Shown here: positions 15,563-23,331 of the stretch, piece after piece | How positions within the stretch are numbered: position 1 is the first letter of the stretch | How the letters are laid out: each line of letters opens with the position of its first letter | Assembly (NCBI GenBank): GCA_964573895.1 | Contig: CAZNLS010000007.1 | Location: 1 to 40,447 of the forward strand | Direction of reading: 5' to 3' | DNA length: 40,447 nucleotides | Origin: CAZNLS01 sp964573895 | GTDB taxonomy: Bacteria > Acidobacteriota > Aminicenantia > UBA2199 | Program-made: the position numbers and the translations under genes | The notes under the pieces: generated by a model | Told to the model about the DNA's origin: nothing | Database searches by the model: none | The model's input: only the letters and a program-made list of their open reading frames with translations

Positions 15563-16915
15563 CTAAAAATATCCTAAGCTTTTTAGCTTTTTATAGTCTT
15601 CTTTAGAGATTTGAGAATTCTTTCTGAATCTCCTTTTCGTATATTTTATGTATTCTTTTACCTTCATGCTATATTTGATCAACTGGGAATATAACCGGGA
15701 ATAATCATGATTGATCAGTCTCGCAAGATTGTGATTTTCAAACCAGTCCGTTTTTAAATTATATAATTTTTTTTTCCGGGATTTCATGGATTTGATGATC
15801 TTGATGGAACCTGAAATAATTCCGAATCGAATGGGAGTTATTTTGAGCTGATATTTATAGCTCCGTTTTAAAAACGACGCGTTCCCGTGATAGGTTTCAA
15901 AATACAGATGTCGACCGGGATCCGTAGCTAGCAGGGAAATCCCTTCCATATGATCGGGAATGGGAATCTTTAAAATGGATAAAATCGTCGGTGTGATATC
16001 CATGATAGATACATTGTGGTTATTTACGCTGTCTTTTTTTCGATTCCAGGGTAATTTAACAATCAGGGGAATATTCAGAGTTGAGTTGTACAAGTGTTTC
16101 CCATGTTTAAAATATTTATGCTCACCAAAACTCTCTCCATGATCCGCGGTAAAAATTATCAATGCTTTCCGATAAAGTCCCAGTTTTTTAATATTTTTTA
16201 TTAATTGACCGATGTAAAAATCGGTATAAGCAATCTCTGTATCGTATTTTTTTATAAGGAACAACCGGGTCCTGGGAGGGAAATGTGCATCTTTCAGTTT
16301 ATCAAAATCCGGGTTAAAATCCTTGTGAAAAAAATATTTCCTGTGGGGGTCCGTGTAATGCACCCAGAGAAAAAATTTTTTCTGATAGTTTTCATCCAAC
16401 CATTTAATGGCCCTTTCCGTTACAATGTCTGCTTTCCCCTCACTATTCAGTAAACCCAGATATCTTTTCCTGGTAAAAATTTCATTGTAGGAATCAAAAT
16501 CGCGGTTGAGTTTGGAAAGTTTTTTTCTCAAAGGCCAGTTCGATATAAAAGCTGCGGAGTGGTACCCCCTTTTTTTCAGATAGTATGGTAGTGTTCGAAT
16601 ATATTTAAATATTCCGAGGCCGTTTTTTTTTGTACCATTCTTATGGGGAGGAAGGGAAGTCAGCATGGATGAAAGAGACGGGGCGGTCAGAGGGGTTACA
16701 GTAAAACTCCTTGAGAATCGTATCCCGTCTTTGGCAAGAGTGTCAATTACCGGAGTCAGTCTTCTTGGATATCCGTAACATGACAGGTGATCCGCCCTGA
16801 GAGTATCCACTGAAATGATGATGACATTGGTTGGCTCCGGATTTTTTCCGTAAGTACCGGAAAAGATTCCAAGTAAAAATGGGATTAAAAAGAGAATATG
16901 GTTTGACCGGTTCAT
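15563..16915 (-). CDS. Sulfatase-fold phosphatase superfamily protein, Thr at the nucleophile position
   Basis: 450 residues with a signal peptide (NHILFLIPFLLGIFSGTYG). The metal-binding opening IIISVDTLRADHLSCYGY is at about 32-49, and IFTADHGESFGEHKYF (about 262-277) is the second metal site. At the catalytic position the usual CxPSR or SxPSR reads TAPSL (77-81), so no formylglycine can form and Thr77 would be the nucleophile, as in phosphotransferases of the alkaline phosphatase superfamily. The C-terminus ends LKSLGYF, a common sulfatase tail. Substrate unknown: sulfate, phosphate or phosphonate ester. AGG seven or so bases before the ATG. Single gene. Confidence 0.88.
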   Translation of the reverse strand: MNRSNHILFLIPFLLGIFSGTYGKNPEPTNVIIISVDTLRADHLSCYGYPRRLTPVIDTLAKDGIRFSRSFTVTPLTAPSLSSMLTSLPPHKNGTKKNGLGIFKYIRTLPYYLKKRGYHSAAFISNWPLRKKLSKLNRDFDSYNEIFTRKRYLGLLNSEGKADIVTERAIKWLDENYQKKFFLWVHYTDPHRKYFFHKDFNPDFDKLKDAHFPPRTRLFLIKKYDTEIAYTDFYIGQLIKNIKKLGLYRKALIIFTADHGESFGEHKYFKHGKHLYNSTLNIPLIVKLPWNRKKDSVNNHNVSIMDITPTILSILKIPIPDHMEGISLLATDPGRHLYFETYHGNASFLKRSYKYQLKITPIRFGIISGSIKIIKSMKSRKKKLYNLKTDWFENHNLARLINHDYSRLYSQLIKYSMKVKEYIKYTKRRFRKNSQISKEDYKKLKSLGYF

Positions 16916-16984
16916 TTTTTCCTATCTTTGAATTTTTTTTATCTTTATGAGAAATTTAAAAACTTTGATCTCAATGATTTATTT

Positions 16985-17013
16985 ATTCTACTACAATTTA
17001 TTATAGTCTTCAA
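16985..17013 (-). promoter_or_regulatory. Possible promoter of the sulfatase-like gene
   Basis: On the minus strand TTGAAG (17008-17013), a 17-base spacer and TAGAAT (16985-16990). The predicted start near 16978 gives a leader of about 60 bases. AT-rich context, so moderate support. Confidence 0.4.
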
Positions 17014-17140
17014 ATTACTGGTTTTTCTATTAATATATATAAAACCTTTCTATTTTATGTGTCCCGAATTTAGATGTTACAATTCTTAGAAATTTGGAAA
17101 TTGGATTGATCATTAAATCTTTCAGCTTTGCTTTAAATCA

Positions 17141-17584
17141 TTACACATCTTCAGGTAGAGTGCTATCGTTAAAAATAGTATCAAGCCACTCTTTTATTTC
17201 ATCTCTAGATTTTCTGAATGCTTCAAGCCTTTTATCTTCGCTCTCATTTATATTCGAAGGATCTGTAAAACTCTTGTGAATATACTTTTTTGCCCCGGGG
17301 AAAAACGGGCAGTTTTCCTTTGCATCGTCGCAAACCGTAACAACGAGATCAAATTCTTCACCTCTGAAATCGGTACTCATTTTTGACCTTGCATCCGAAA
17401 TATCTATATTAATATCAGTGAGAACCTTTATTGCTTCCGGTTTTACAAGTGTTGCCACTGTCCCTGCGCTGAAAGCCTCCCATTTATCACCGAAAAAATG
17501 GTTAGTAAGGCCTTCGGCCATCTGAGACCTTGCAGAATTGTGTGTACAAATGAATAATACTCTTTTTTTTTTGTTGTCGCTCAT
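17141..17584 (-). CDS. arsC: Arsenate reductase, thioredoxin-coupled low-Mr phosphatase type
   Basis: 147 residues. The P-loop CTHNSARS (Cys13) is the phosphatase-like catalytic loop, and Cys85 and Cys92 in VTVCDDAKENCPFFPG complete the redox triad of the Staphylococcus pI258-type ArsC; the general acid Asp is in FTDPS (Asp108). It reduces arsenate to arsenite in the cytoplasm, with thioredoxin restoring the enzyme. AGAGGA lies ten bases before the ATG, and the gene starts 17 bases after acr3, forming an acr3-arsC operon. Complete and normal in length. Confidence 0.95.
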   Translation of the reverse strand: MSDNKKKRVLFICTHNSARSQMAEGLTNHFFGDKWEAFSAGTVATLVKPEAIKVLTDINIDISDARSKMSTDFRGEEFDLVVTVCDDAKENCPFFPGAKKYIHKSFTDPSNINESEDKRLEAFRKSRDEIKEWLDTIFNDSTLPEDV

Positions 17585-17601
17585 TTTATTGTTTCCTCTG
17601 A

Positions 17602-18651
17602 TTATATCAACTTTTTCTGAAAATATTTTGTCCGAATCTTTAATGCAACATTTACAAGGGCAATCATAACCGGAACTTCAACAAGCGGCCCTATCACAGC
17701 AGCGAAAGCTTCTCCCGAATTGATACCGAAAACAGCTACGGAGACTGCAATCGCAAGTTCGAAATTATTGGACGCTGCTGTAAATGATAAAGTAGCACTC
17801 TGTTTGTAGTTGGCTCCGATTTTTTTACTCATGAAGAAACTTAGTAAAAACATTATTACAAAATAGAGAAGAAGAGGGATCGCAATCCTGACAACGTCAA
17901 GAGGGATTTTCACAATGAATTCACCTTTTAAACTGAACATTACAATAATTGTAAACAGCAGGGCAAGCAGTGTTATCGGGCTTATTTTAGGAATGAACTT
18001 TGTCTCATACCATTTTCTGCTTTTTAATTTAATAAGAGTAAATCTTGAAATTATTCCTGCCAGAAATGGAATTCCCAGGTAAATAAAAACACTTTCCGCT
18101 ATCTGGCCGATACTAATGTTAACAATATTTCCTTTTAACCCGAATAAAGTGGGTAGTTTTGTGATAAATATCCATGCATATAATGAGAAAAACAGAACCT
18201 GAAATATGCTGTTGAATGCCACAAGGCCTGCCGCATATTCCGAATCGCCGTTAGCCAGGTCATTCCATACAATGACCATTGCAATACATCTTGCAAGTCC
18301 TATGAGAATGAGCCCTACCATGTAATGGGGATAATTTCGGAGCAATAGTATTGCAAGAAAGAACATCAGGACCGGGCCGATTATCCAATTTTGCACAAGC
18401 GATAGAAGTAAAATTTTCCAGTTCTTAAAAACATCTCCCAACTCTTCGTATTTCACTTTTGCAAGCGGAGGATACATCATAAGAATGAGTCCTGCTGCAA
18501 TTGGAATGTTTGTTGTTCCGCTGTTGAACCTGTTCCAGAAATTTACAATGGATGGAATGAAATATCCCAGCCCGATTCCAACCCCCATTGAAATGAATAT
18601 CCACAGAGTAAGATATCTGTCTAAAAATTTTAATCTTTTTTTTTCCGGCAT
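17602..18651 (-). CDS. acr3: Arsenite efflux transporter of the Acr3 family
   Basis: 349 residues with ten predicted membrane helices. The signature LILIGLARCIAMVIVWNDLANGDSEYAAGLVAFNSIFQV (about 115-155) includes the essential cysteine of Acr3 proteins. It exports arsenite, using the proton motive force, in the inner membrane. The start at 18651 has GGAGG five bases upstream and sits behind a strong promoter. With arsC it forms a two-gene resistance operon; no arsR or metallochaperone is adjacent. It lies immediately beside the molybdoenzyme module, which makes an arsenic connection worth considering. Confidence 0.95.
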   Translation of the reverse strand: MPEKKRLKFLDRYLTLWIFISMGVGIGLGYFIPSIVNFWNRFNSGTTNIPIAAGLILMMYPPLAKVKYEELGDVFKNWKILLLSLVQNWIIGPVLMFFLAILLLRNYPHYMVGLILIGLARCIAMVIVWNDLANGDSEYAAGLVAFNSIFQVLFFSLYAWIFITKLPTLFGLKGNIVNISIGQIAESVFIYLGIPFLAGIISRFTLIKLKSRKWYETKFIPKISPITLLALLFTIIVMFSLKGEFIVKIPLDVVRIAIPLLLYFVIMFLLSFFMSKKIGANYKQSATLSFTAASNNFELAIAVSVAVFGINSGEAFAAVIGPLVEVPVMIALVNVALKIRTKYFQKKLI

Positions 18652-18696
18652 AAAAGCCTCCGCTTAAAATTCTATATCTATATATTCAGATGTAGC

Positions 18697-18725
18697 ATTG
18701 TAGTATGCAGGGAAATATTTGTCAA
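18697..18725 (-). promoter_or_regulatory. Sigma-70 promoter of the acr3-arsC operon
   Basis: Minus-strand TTGACA (18720-18725), exactly 17 bases, then TACAAT (18697-18702). It begins five bases after the stop of the next gene upstream, so the ars operon is expressed independently. The leader has an imperfect ATCT/AGAT inverted repeat near 18675-18692 that could be a regulator site; no ArsR gene is next to it. Confidence 0.75.
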
Positions 18726-18730
18726 GCGGT

Positions 18731-19222
18731 TTATTTAATCGGACCTTCTATGATTTTAAAGAAAATTTCCGACCCGATTGCAGTATCTTTTGATAAGATA
18801 AATTTCGCTTTTTTCCCATATTTCAGCGGAAAATTAATTTTATATTCTGCTAATGTCATCTCTCCGATCGGGCTCATTTTATCCCTGCGATAATAATAGT
18901 TCATGGTAATCCTGATTTTTTTCTTATTTATTAATTTGTAGTTTGATCTGTCTATTGTGTAAAAACCATTTCCTTCATCCGCAAGTGAAAATCCGTCAAC
19001 CTTTACTATCGCGCCGGGAACAGCCTTGCCTTTATATGTGGCTGTAAGAGATGCTTTCAATTTTCCTGTCGTTTTGTAATAGATAACCGTTCCCGTAATT
19101 TTTAGCTTTGCCTCTCCCGCAGAATAGGCAATGTCGTTCACAAATTCCGTATTTGCGGGTAACATTAATAAAAAACAGAATATATAGATTAATATGATAA
19201 GAATACTTATTTTTTTTCCCAA
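18731..19222 (-). CDS. Secreted beta-sandwich-like protein of unknown function
   Basis: 163 residues from a TTG at 19222, which has AGGAG eight bases upstream. Signal peptide about residues 1-25 (KISILIILIYIFCFLLMLPANT). The mature part contains GKLKASLTATYKGKAVPGAIVKVDGFSLADEGNGFYTIDRSN, the outline of an Ig-like or carboxypeptidase-regulatory-like beta sandwich, then NYYYRRDKMSPIGEMTLAEYKINFPL. I know no specific family. It has no close operon partner; the ars promoter starts just downstream. Probably periplasmic or surface-bound. Confidence 0.65.
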   Translation of the reverse strand: MGKKISILIILIYIFCFLLMLPANTEFVNDIAYSAGEAKLKITGTVIYYKTTGKLKASLTATYKGKAVPGAIVKVDGFSLADEGNGFYTIDRSNYKLINKKKIRITMNYYYRRDKMSPIGEMTLAEYKINFPLKYGKKAKFILSKDTAIGSEIFFKIIEGPIK

Positions 19223-19324
19223 GTTTTCTCTCCTGCTGCAATATTATATGTGTACCTATTATAAAAATATTTCAACCTTTTGAAGAAAAATTATAATAGT
19301 TAATATAGAATTATACTTAAATAA

Positions 19325-19352
19325 TTGATAATTTTAGTTTTTTATCTATAAT
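19325..19352 (+). promoter_or_regulatory. Promoter of the PhnD-HK-RR operon; predicts a leaderless mRNA
   Basis: TTGATA (19325-19330), a 16-base spacer and TATAAT (19347-19352). The ATG follows only seven bases after the -10 box, with no Shine-Dalgarno between, so the transcript should start at or next to the ATG. Confidence 0.6.
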
Positions 19353-19359
19353 ATTTTCA

Positions 19360-20292
19360 ATGAAACTTAAAAATCTAATAAATTTAAATCTTTTAATAAT
19401 TTTTTTATTTATTAGTTGCGGCTGCGGCGATTCTGCTAATGATGAACTATCTGTTGTAGATTTTTCAAAAAAAAGTAATCTTAATGGAAGCAACACAATT
19501 GATAAATACAGCCCTTCGATAACTTTTGCTGTCTCTGCAATGATATCGCCCAAAAAAACTTATCATCATTATAAAACGCTTCTCGATTATATTTCAAAAA
19601 AAATTGAAAGACCGATAGTCCTTAAACAGAGAAAAACATATGGAGAGATAAACGATCTCTTAAAAGAGAAAAAACTGGATTTTGCATTGTTATGCTCCGG
19701 CTCCTATATAAAAGCAATTGAGTATATAAATCTTGAGATATTGGCTGTTCCTATGGTAAATAAGGAGACATACTACTACTCATATATTATTGTTAATAGG
19801 AATAGTTATTTTAAAAATTTTGATCAGCTTAAAGGGCATAGTTTTGCATTTACGGATAAGTTATCAAATACCGGAAGATTTTATCCTCTATTTCTTATAA
19901 ATAAGAAAGGTCTGCTTTCTTCAGAATATTTTTCAAAAATTATTTTTACTTATTCTCATGATAATTCAATTTATGCGGTTTCAAAAGGTATTGTTGACGG
20001 TGCAAGTGTGGATAGCCTGATTTTTGATTTTTTTAAAAAAAATGAACCCGAATCCGTTAAAAATATCAGAATTATTAAAAAGTCAGTTCCTTTCGGAATT
20101 CCTCCGATTGTAGTGAACTCTCATGTTGACAGGAAAATAAAAAGAAAATTCAGAAAAATTTTAGTTGAAATGTATAGAACAAAAACAGGGAAAAAAATCT
20201 TACTGGGACTTGGAGTTGACAAATTTATTGCTGTTAAGAAAGATATATATAGTTCATTAAAAAAAATGGTAGGATCAATAAAAGAGAAATAA
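19360..20292 (+). CDS. PhnD-like oxyanion-binding lipoprotein, probable sensor component
   Basis: 310 residues. Signal peptide with lipobox FISC (Cys20 is the lipidation site), so anchored at the periplasmic side of a membrane. The remainder is a PhnD-type periplasmic binding protein: ITFAVSAMISPKKTYHHYKTLLDYISKKI, KLDFALLCSGSYIKAIEY, FDQLKGHSFAFTDKLSNTGRFYPLFLI and VPFGIPPIVVNSHV are the family's conserved blocks. There is no transporter partner; instead a histidine kinase and sigma-54 regulator follow 19 and 29 bases apart. This is the arrangement of AioX in AioXSR (arsenite) and resembles the PhnD-like domain fused in TtrS (tetrathionate). Cys112 is in the ligand-cleft segment. It most likely detects the anion used by the downstream molybdoenzyme. 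Confidence 0.88.
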   Translation: MKLKNLINLNLLIIFLFISCGCGDSANDELSVVDFSKKSNLNGSNTIDKYSPSITFAVSAMISPKKTYHHYKTLLDYISKKIERPIVLKQRKTYGEINDLLKEKKLDFALLCSGSYIKAIEYINLEILAVPMVNKETYYYSYIIVNRNSYFKNFDQLKGHSFAFTDKLSNTGRFYPLFLINKKGLLSSEYFSKIIFTYSHDNSIYAVSKGIVDGASVDSLIFDFFKKNEPESVKNIRIIKKSVPFGIPPIVVNSHVDRKIKRKFRKILVEMYRTKTGKKILLGLGVDKFIAVKKDIYSSLKKMVGSIKEK

Positions 20293-20311
20293 TTATTTAT
20301 CGGATCTGTTA

Positions 20312-21745
20312 ATGAAGCAATTTAAATTAAAATTAAGAACAAAGTTTATTATCATTCTCACGATTGGAATAGTTTCATTTGGAATCATCAATATTTTTGT
20401 TGTAAAAAAGATAGTATATAAATCGTTACGGGAATCACTTGATGATAATGGAATTTTTATTTCAAGAAATTTTGTTTCAAAAATAAGTGATGACATACTT
20501 CATGATGATAAGCTGTTCGTTCAGAAAGATATTGAAGAATTATCTTCAATTGATAATTCAATATCTTATGTATTTGTAATTGATAAAAACGGAAAAGTTA
20601 TTTCTCATAATTTTAAAGGTGATTTTCCCCGGGGATTGATCTCGGCAAATTCTATATCAATCAATAAAAGATTTAATATTAGAATGATATTTGATAGTTT
20701 CAATAAAAATATATACAGGGATATTGCCTGGCCTCTTATGGATGGTGAACTGGGAGTGCTTCGAATAGGATTTTCCGAAAAAAAAATCAAATATAAGGTA
20801 AATAAGATTGTACTTATTCTGGAAGGAATGGTTTTATTATTCCTTTTAATAGGATTTTTTAGTTCTTTTTTCATATCCAAATTTGTTATAAAGCCCGTTT
20901 CGAAAATCGTGAATGGATTTAAAAATTTTGACCTGGACACTCCTCCCGCCCCTATCATGATCAATACCGGGGATGAGATTGAAAATCTGTCGGAAAGATT
21001 TAATGAGATGGCCGAGCGTCTGCACAGGGAACATTGTGAACTAAAAGATATTAATCAAAAATTAATACAAATAGAAAAATTTTCATCAATCGGTACAATA
21101 TCTGCCAGTATTGCACATGAAATAAACAATCCACTTGCCGGTTTAAAAAACTGTGTTAACAGATTAAAAAAAAATCCGACATGGGAAGAAATTGAGCAAT
21201 ATAGTGATCTTATGATCAAGGCGCTTGATAAAATCGAAGAATCCGTTAAAGGATTATTGAATTTTTCCAGAATAAAAAATGTTAAGTTCAATCCTTTAAA
21301 AATTGATAAAGTAATTGCCGATACAATTACATTAATAAGTTATAAGTTAAGAGACAACAAAATTGAGTTTAAACTTGACCTAAAGCCTGATGTTTACTGT
21401 GTAGGGGACTCAAACAGACTCGGGCAGGTATTTCTGAACTTGTTTCTGAATTCAATAGATGCTATGAGTAATGGAGGGAGACTGAATGTTATGCTAAGAA
21501 GAGACTCGAATACAATAAATGTAGAAATTGAAGATACCGGATGCGGAATTCCCGAAAAATATAAGAACAAGATCTTTGACCCTTTTTTTACTACGAAAAG
21601 AGAATATAAAGGGACCGGTCTGGGATTACCAATTTCATACGATATTATTAAGCTTCATAATGGGTCTATGGAGATAAGCAGTAAAGAAGGTAAAGGAACA
21701 AAGGTTTTAATTTCATTGCCTTTTTATAAAATGGAAGAAAATTGA
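20312..21745 (+). CDS. Membrane sensor histidine kinase of the PhnD-coupled system
   Basis: 477 residues. Two membrane helices (about 12-32 and 166-190) enclose a periplasmic sensor domain of some 130 residues. HAMP about 190-245, HisKA with the phospho-acceptor His269 in SIAHEINNPLAGL, and HATPase_c with Asn380, DTGCGIPE (408-415) and GTGLGL (434-439). All catalytic residues are present. The periplasmic domain probably contacts the PhnD-like lipoprotein rather than binding the ligand itself, as in AioS. No strong ribosome binding site; the start is 20 bases after the upstream stop, suggesting coupling. Partner of the downstream response regulator. Confidence 0.95.
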   Translation: MKQFKLKLRTKFIIILTIGIVSFGIINIFVVKKIVYKSLRESLDDNGIFISRNFVSKISDDILHDDKLFVQKDIEELSSIDNSISYVFVIDKNGKVISHNFKGDFPRGLISANSISINKRFNIRMIFDSFNKNIYRDIAWPLMDGELGVLRIGFSEKKIKYKVNKIVLILEGMVLLFLLIGFFSSFFISKFVIKPVSKIVNGFKNFDLDTPPAPIMINTGDEIENLSERFNEMAERLHREHCELKDINQKLIQIEKFSSIGTISASIAHEINNPLAGLKNCVNRLKKNPTWEEIEQYSDLMIKALDKIEESVKGLLNFSRIKNVKFNPLKIDKVIADTITLISYKLRDNKIEFKLDLKPDVYCVGDSNRLGQVFLNLFLNSIDAMSNGGRLNVMLRRDSNTINVEIEDTGCGIPEKYKNKIFDPFFTTKREYKGTGLGLPISYDIIKLHNGSMEISSKEGKGTKVLISLPFYKMEEN

Positions 21746-21774
21746 TATAATTTTAATTTTGACGGATTGAAAGA

Positions 21775-23112
21775 ATGAGAATATTAGTAGTTGATGATGA
21801 AGACATCCTGAGAATATCTTTAACCGATGACCTGAGAGATGCCGGTTTTTTAGTTGAGAGTGCGTCTAATTCAATTAATGCTCTAAAAATACTTGAAAAC
21901 GAAAAGTATGATGTTGTTATTTCAGATCTTAGAATGGAGGAAACTGATGGGATATCACTCCTGGAAAAAATTAAATTAAAATATCCGGAAATAGTATTTA
22001 TTCTCATGACAGCTTTCGGAACAATTAAAACCGCAGTGGAAGCAATGAAAGCCGGAGCCTATGATTACTTGACGAAACCATTTTCATCCGAGGAGCTCAT
22101 AATGATACTGAACCGCATAAAAGAAACTCTTGATTTGAAAAAAGAAAATTTATATTTGAGAAAACAGCTGGGCAGGAATTATGGTTCAAAAAATATTATC
22201 AGCAAAAGCAGGAAGATGAATGAGATATTTTCGTATATTGAAACATTTGCCGATAGTGACAGTTCTGTTCTTATAACCGGAGAGACCGGTACAGGTAAGG
22301 AAGTAATCTCAGATGTGATCCATTTCAGGAGTTCAAGAAATGATAGACCGTATGTAAAAGTTAGCTGTGCGGTTTTATCTTCAAACTTATTGGAGAGTGA
22401 ATTGTTCGGTCATTGTAAAGGCGCATTTACCGGGGCCGTTTCTTCAAAAAAGGGAAGGTTTGAAATTGCAAACTCCGGAACGATTCTTCTGGATGATGTT
22501 GATGATATCCCGCTTGAACTCCAGGTAAAATTGCTAAGAGTTCTTCAGTTCAAAGAAGTTGAATCCGTCGGAGGATGTGAAAAAAAAAATGTTGATGTAA
22601 GAGTAATCGCAACAACTAAAGAGGATCTTTTGAATAAAGTCAATAAAGGCGAATTCAGAAGTGATCTATATTACAGATTAAACGTCATTCCGGTTCATCT
22701 GCCACCCTTAAGAGAAAGAAAGGAAGATATCCCGCTATTGATCAGAGAGTTTTTTATGAGATATTCTACTTCTGAAAAATCAATAAAAAAAGAAGTTATG
22801 GATTATTTACTTGAATATTCATGGCCTGGAAATGTAAGGGAGCTGGAAAATCTTATAGAGAGATTTTCAATAACGTGTAGTGGAAATGTGATCAATGAAT
22901 CCTTTATTCCTCCGGAGATAATTACAAAAAAGCCATACAACAAAGATATTGAGCTGAACAAAAGATCATTTAATCAGATTATAAGAGATACGGAAGTAAC
23001 TGTGATTAAAGATGTATTAAAAATTTCTAATGGTAATAAGTCGAAGGCGGCAAGAATGCTGGGGCTTAAAGTATCTACACTTCGAAGCAAGATTGAAAAG
23101 TTTAAAATTTGA
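21775..23112 (+). CDS. Sigma-54-dependent response regulator (NtrC family)
   Basis: 445 residues with three domains. Receiver (1-115) has the acidic pocket Asp7/Asp8, phospho-site Asp51, Thr79 and Lys101. The AAA+ domain has Walker A GETGTGKE (169-176), the sigma-54 contact loop GAFTGA (216-221) and the arginine-rich RLNVIPVHLPPLRERKEDI. The Fis-type helix-turn-helix is at the C-terminus (NKSKAARMLGLKVSTLRSKI). It will activate sigma-54 promoters when phosphorylated by the adjacent kinase. The obvious target is the promoter at 23286-23301 before the porin/molybdoenzyme operon. Confidence 0.96.
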   Translation: MRILVVDDEDILRISLTDDLRDAGFLVESASNSINALKILENEKYDVVISDLRMEETDGISLLEKIKLKYPEIVFILMTAFGTIKTAVEAMKAGAYDYLTKPFSSEELIMILNRIKETLDLKKENLYLRKQLGRNYGSKNIISKSRKMNEIFSYIETFADSDSSVLITGETGTGKEVISDVIHFRSSRNDRPYVKVSCAVLSSNLLESELFGHCKGAFTGAVSSKKGRFEIANSGTILLDDVDDIPLELQVKLLRVLQFKEVESVGGCEKKNVDVRVIATTKEDLLNKVNKGEFRSDLYYRLNVIPVHLPPLRERKEDIPLLIREFFMRYSTSEKSIKKEVMDYLLEYSWPGNVRELENLIERFSITCSGNVINESFIPPEIITKKPYNKDIELNKRSFNQIIRDTEVTVIKDVLKISNGNKSKAARMLGLKVSTLRSKIEKFKI

Positions 23113-23134
23113 CGAAATATCGTTTGGCTGACGA
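23111..23134. promoter_or_regulatory. Candidate upstream activator site for the response regulator
   Basis: GACGA occurs at 23111-23115 and 23130-23134, with TCGT between (23120-23123), giving ACGA-N4-TCGT and TCGT-N7-ACGA inverted pairs. It is about 150 bases upstream of the sigma-54 promoter, a usual distance for an activator site. Nothing else notable is seen between 23135 and 23285 except AT tracts. Confidence 0.3.
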
Positions 23135-23285
23135 GTTTTCACGTTTTTAGATTAAATTTTTTTAATGAAAGAATTCAATAATTTAAAAAAAAATTTTTTT
23201 AGAATAATACAAATAGTTCCAATATAATTAAGTAATTTCACTTTTTTATTTGTTATTGTTAATTAAAAATTTATTTCAATTTTAT

Positions 23286-23301
23286 TGGCATTATTATTGC
23301 T
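23286..23301 (+). promoter_or_regulatory. Sigma-54 (RpoN) promoter of the porin-molybdoenzyme operon
   Basis: TGGCATTATTATTGCT matches the consensus TGGCAC-N5-TTGCW at nearly every position. The GG at 23287-23288 and the GC at 23299-23300 are separated by exactly ten bases, as required. It lies 30 bases before the porin ATG, which has its own GGAGG, and follows the gene for a sigma-54 activator. Confidence 0.85.
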
Positions 23302-23331
23302 ATTAATATAGATTAATTTTATGGAGGTAAA

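Noticed and set aside
18671..18692. A named ArsR operator in the acr3 leader
   Set aside because: Only a weak imperfect ATCT/AGAT repeat is seen, with no adjacent ArsR; not enough to name a site.
23160..23210. Poly-A/poly-T stretch as a terminator after the response regulator
   Set aside because: A-run followed by T-run forms no GC-containing stem; it looks like general AT-richness.
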